Source: Tuctoria greenei (Eukaryota; Streptophyta; Magnoliopsida; Poales; Poaceae). Taken from it: a stretch of 64,000 nucleotides of DNA. The first letter of the stretch is position 1. Each line of letters opens with the position of its first letter. The notes beneath the pieces were generated by a model. It ran no database searches. It worked only from the letters and a program-made list of their open reading frames with translations, and was not told the DNA's origin. Position numbers and translations under genes: made by a program. Below are positions 60,181 to 64,000 of this stretch, one piece after another. The stretch lies in assembly GCA_036927565.1 (NCBI GenBank), contig JAYESD010000009.1:167484929-167548928 (forward strand), in the 5' to 3' direction.

Positions 60181-60762
60181 TGCTATGTTCCTGGATCCAA
60201 ATAAATGCTTCTCTATTCATCTTTTCAGAACTGATTGTTCAAAACATATACTCTTGTTACATTTAACCGTGGTGGTGATGTCTGTCTGGCTACATTTATC
60301 TGTGTGTGGATTTTGTTTATTGAGGTATCAATAAAAAGTTATGATGTTTTATGAGTTTATTATGTGAGCTTGATCAATGTGAAATGATGTGTTATTACTT
60401 TAATGGTCTGGTCATAACACCATGCTCGTTAGGCCATCTGGAACCACACCACCCTGTGATGATTTCGAGTTGGAGCGGAATATTGCATGATTGCATGTTG
60501 TTTGCAACCTGTCAGAGTTTGTCGGCATAACATACTCTCTAATCACTGCAAAACCGAGGCTTTGTTCTGCCTAGTTTGGACAGGTGACGGAACTGTCGGG
60601 TCCATCATCAGGTCATTCTTCGCCTACTAGCTAAATTGCATGTTCTACTTCCGCATACTCTGCAGGCGACTTGGCACTGTATCACCATGCACCGACCTGC
60701 TCTATTTCTGCACCCCTACGTGTGTCTCCGGACTTTCTTTTTGGGACAATGCATGCCTACGG
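60181..60762 (+). terminator. B4 3' UTR and flank
   Basis: AATAAA near 60200 and 60330, then flank to the ACTCA junction with C4. Confidence 0.55.
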
Positions 60763-61399
60763 ACTCAAGAAGGCAGATGGAACACACAACTTGTGCAGAT
60801 GGAACACACAACTTGTGCAACCCCACAACAAGAAGGCAGATGGAACACACAACTTGTGCAACCCCACAACAAGGAAGTGGGCTGACCACACGGGGCTTAA
60901 TCCTCCTCCACCACCACAGCCAACCGACCTGTTCGATGAGCTGGAGTACGCCTTCTACTTCCACCAGCAATCAAGTGAGTATCGTCTCTTATGTCATAAA
61001 ACTTGGACAAAAAACAGGAAATGGTGCATCCTCTCCACCGGAGAGCCTGAAAAAAGGAATATCGACAAAGAGGCTGCCAACACTGATGGTATAGCTGCGC
61101 TTGTGCCCTGCCGCGCTAGGCAGTAATAGCGCCCTTGGCTCTCCACGGCAACCTGCACGGGCCGCCTCAACCGGACTCTGCCGCTGGCCAAACCAAGATG
61201 GTGGCTTTTGACATATTTTCAGAGACATATCACCCAAATGGATGGTCCACCGACGACCACAGGCAACAATCATGTAAAGCTCTTCGTCATGGACAAGCTC
61301 CTTGTGGGAGCTGACTTCAGGCAAGAGAAGCGCATTGACCTCTAGTCCTTGAGAACTATGGCAATGCCACTAGGTGGTAACTGCACCACCGGGTTGCCG
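60763..61399 (+). pseudogene. C4: 5'-truncated F-box fragment
   Basis: Same junction and nested duplication; minor private substitutions (CCACCACCACAG in the proline run). Confidence 0.83.
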
Positions 61400-61751
61400 C
61401 TCCACGCCCGAGTTCATTTTACGCGATCCGAGCCATGCCAGGCCTAGCCAGGCTGGGTCGTTCCATAGCCCATTTATTTTTATATACATTAAAAATAACA
61501 AAAAATATATATTATACGGCCTTAAACAGGTCATGCCGGGCCGAGCCCCTCGGGCTAACTGGGCCATACTATCGGGCCGGCCGGGCCAACCTTAAATGGG
61601 TCATGCAGACCAGCCCGACGGGCTGGGGTCAAGGCCCGGGCACAGCCTGAACCGAACTTCAGACTCGCCCGGGTCCAATTTTTTATTGCCGGGCCATTTT
61701 TCCGAGCTTCAGGCTGACCTGATTGGCCCGGCCCATTTGGCCACATTTACC
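61400..61751. repeat. GC-rich insert, copy 4
   Basis: GGCC-rich insert at the conserved site, with several C to T changes (AAATGGGTCATG, GGGCTGGGG) relative to the other copies. Confidence 0.5.
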
Positions 61752-63426
61752 TCTATGTGGGAACTGGAGCATTGGGTTGTTGCACGGCGGGGACCTGGGG
61801 ACCTTACCGTAGTTGAAGACCATTACTTCCTTTGAGCCTGCTGGGCATGGCCGCAGCGGCTGGTAAACAAGGTAATATCTTCCTTTGTTACATCAATGAT
61901 ATTGTTGTGTAAACGTGAATGATATTGAGACAAAGAAGACCAACCACTCTATAGAAACGCACAACTCACTGGCCTGTAAATTGTTACGACAAAATTGGAT
62001 TGTAAATAGGAAATGGTGCATCCTCTCCACTCAAGAGGTTGAACCACGAAACATCACACACGAAGGTCACCAATGTTGCTGGGACAACTGCGCTTGTGCA
62101 TGACACATGCAAGGTGGTCAGAGCACCTCTAGCTCTCCATGACAACCTGTAGTGGCCGCCACAACCATTCCTCATCACTGGCTATACCAAGATGAATGTT
62201 TTTGATATATTGTCGAAGATATTCACCCAAACTGATGGTCCTTTGACAACCACTAGCAACGATCTTGTGAAGCTCTTCATCATGGACGGGCTCCTCGTTA
62301 GAACTTACTTTGGGCCGAAGAAGAGCATCAACATGTGGCGCTGCATCACCACTAACCAGGATTTCATTGCCGAGAACGCACGCTGCCAACCGGCTGAGGT
62401 CCTCCTCTATAGGTATATCCCCCAGCTGCCATCCAGAGGATGTTGGGCCACGGATGTCATGATGGATGCGATCCTCATTTCTGGCAACCTGGAGAGCCGG
62501 TGTAGCGTTATCCACTACCCTAAACAAGAAAACGGAGGGTGGCTCCTGCTCGCCATCTGCGACAGTGTCCTACTACTAAAGAAGTTAGATGGCATATACA
62601 ACTTGTGTAACCCCACAACAAGAAGTGGGCTGACCTCACGGGGCTAAATCCTCCTCCGTTGCCACAACCGACCGACCTGTTCGATGAGCCGGAGTATGCC
62701 TTCTACTTCCACCAGCAATCAAGTGAGTATCATCTCTTATGTTGAAAAACTTGGACTAAAAATGGGATATGGTGCATCCTCTCCACCAGAGAGCCTGCAA
62801 AAAGGAATATCGACACAGAGGCTGCCAATGCTGATGGTATAGCTGTGCTTGTGGCCTACCTGCACAAGGCGGTAACAACACCCCTTGCTCTCCACAGCAA
62901 CCTGCAGGCCACCTCAACCGGACTCTGCCGCTGGCCAGGCCAAGATGGTGGCTTTTGACATATTTTCAGCGACATCCACCCAAATGGATGCTCCACCGAT
63001 GACCACAGGCAACAATCGTGTAAAGCTCTTCGTCATGGACGAGCTCCTTGTGGGAGCTGACTTCGGGCAGGAGAAGCACATTGACCTCTGGTTCCTTGAG
63101 AACTATGGAAATGTCGCCAGGTGGGAACTGCGCCACCGGGTTGCCAACCATGGGGGCCTTATAGTCGTGGAAGACCATCAGAGCCTTTGAGTCTGCTGAG
63201 TATGGTCGCGGTGGCTGATGGACAAGACAACATCTTGCTTGGCAACAGCCACGGTTTTGCAGCGTATAATGGGAACAGTAATGAGATAATAAAGACAATC
63301 AACTTAGTGGAGACGCCGGACAACATATATGTCATTGTGTCGAGGCACGTGTTCAGAGCAAACCTCATGCATCACCCTCATTTCTCCACAAGGCCTGCCA
63401 CTGATATGCCCTTTGTTCACTTCTAA
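61752..63426 (+). pseudogene. D4: mosaic F-box pseudogene
   Basis: Same three-fragment order, with the permuted frame at 62192-62647 and the last open part at 63121-63426. The shared frameshift and TGA are present. Confidence 0.83.
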
Positions 63427-63916
63427 TGCTATGTTCCTGGATCCATATAAATGCTTAACTATTCATCTTTTTCAGATCTGATGTTCACAACACATACTCT
63501 TGTTACATTTAACCCTAGTGGTGATGTCTGTATGGCTACATTTATTTGTGTGTGGATTGTGTTTATTGGGGTATCAATAAAAAATAATGATGTTTTATGA
63601 GTTTATTATGCGAGCTTATGCAATTGATGTATGATTACTTTAATTATCTGGTCATAACATCATGCTAGTTAGGCAATCTGGAAGCACACCACCCAGTGGT
63701 GACTTCGAGTTGGAGCTGCATATTACGTGATTGCATGTTGTTTTGAATCCTGTCAGAGTTTGTCGGTATAACACAGTCTCTAATCACTGCAAAACCTCAC
63801 TGCAAAACCGAGTCTTTGATCTGCCTAGTTTGGATGGGTGACGGAACTGTCAGGTCAATCATTATCTCATCATTCGCCTACTAGCTAAATTTCATGCTCT
63901 ACTTCCACATATTCTG
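63427..63916 (+). terminator. D4 3' flank
   Basis: The first AATAAA-like word is altered (CCATATAAATG); CAATAAAAAATAATG remains. The 13-bp duplication is at 63785-63809. Confidence 0.5.
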
Positions 63917-64000
63917 TGTTAGACTAATCAAGTCATTGCAGATCAGTATGTTTTAGTCAAATAAGTAGGTTAGCCAGGTGTGAGGCTGCCGTGCGCGCCG
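63917..64000 (+). mobile_element. Copia-type LTR remnant, copy 4, cut by window end
   Basis: Starts TGTTAGACTAATC after ATTCTG, as in the other units, and runs out of the window. Confidence 0.65.

Overview
The window is nuclear DNA of a flowering plant, almost certainly a grass. The signs are plant F-box genes, GT-AG introns with plant-type leaders, plant AATAAA-type poly(A) signals, a nonautonomous CACTA DNA transposon and a Ty1/Copia LTR remnant with an initiator-Met-tRNA primer site. The base composition is a patchwork of GC-rich coding 5' halves and AT-rich spacers, as in grasses. The species cannot be told from the sequence alone.

The whole 64 kb is one tandem array of F-box genes. A unit of about 17.46 kb repeats, best seen as 24070-41536 and 41537-58992. 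Each unit runs, all on the + strand: type B gene; type C fragment; GC-rich insert; type D mosaic pseudogene; Copia LTR remnant; about 4.6 kb of AT-rich spacer with no recognisable gene; type A gene with a multi-intron 5' leader; then a repeat-rich block of about 5 kb carrying a 1.45-1.48 kb CACTA element, which ends at the ATG of the next B gene. The window opens inside a B gene (1-1093) and closes in the Copia LTR after the last D pseudogene.

The first full interval (10611-34790) is longer by one 6.7 kb module. It holds an extra gene at 17369 whose 5' half is type B and whose 3' half and downstream DNA are type A. This is the product expected from unequal crossing-over between a B gene and an A gene.

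Four F-box reading frames are intact: A1 (10611-11843), A2 (34791-36023), A3 (52253-53485), each 410 aa, and B4 (58993-60180), 395 aa. The other B-type copies carry one or two small lesions each (nonsense or 1-bp indel). C and D are older wrecks. The intact proteins have an N-terminal F-box followed by an F-box-associated-type C-terminal region. By family knowledge they would be substrate receptors of SCF (SKP1-CUL1-F-box) ubiquitin ligases; the substrates are unknown.

The observations I rate highest are: a 249-nt in-frame segment inside every A and B coding region bounded by a strong GTGAGT donor and a TTTTCAG acceptor (candidate exitron), which contains two of the disabling lesions; the B/A crossover chimera; the B genes taking their start codon and promoter from repeat DNA; and a D reading frame in which C-terminal F-box-protein sequence is fused in frame ahead of N-terminal sequence. 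I found no undescribed multi-gene system beyond this locus architecture.
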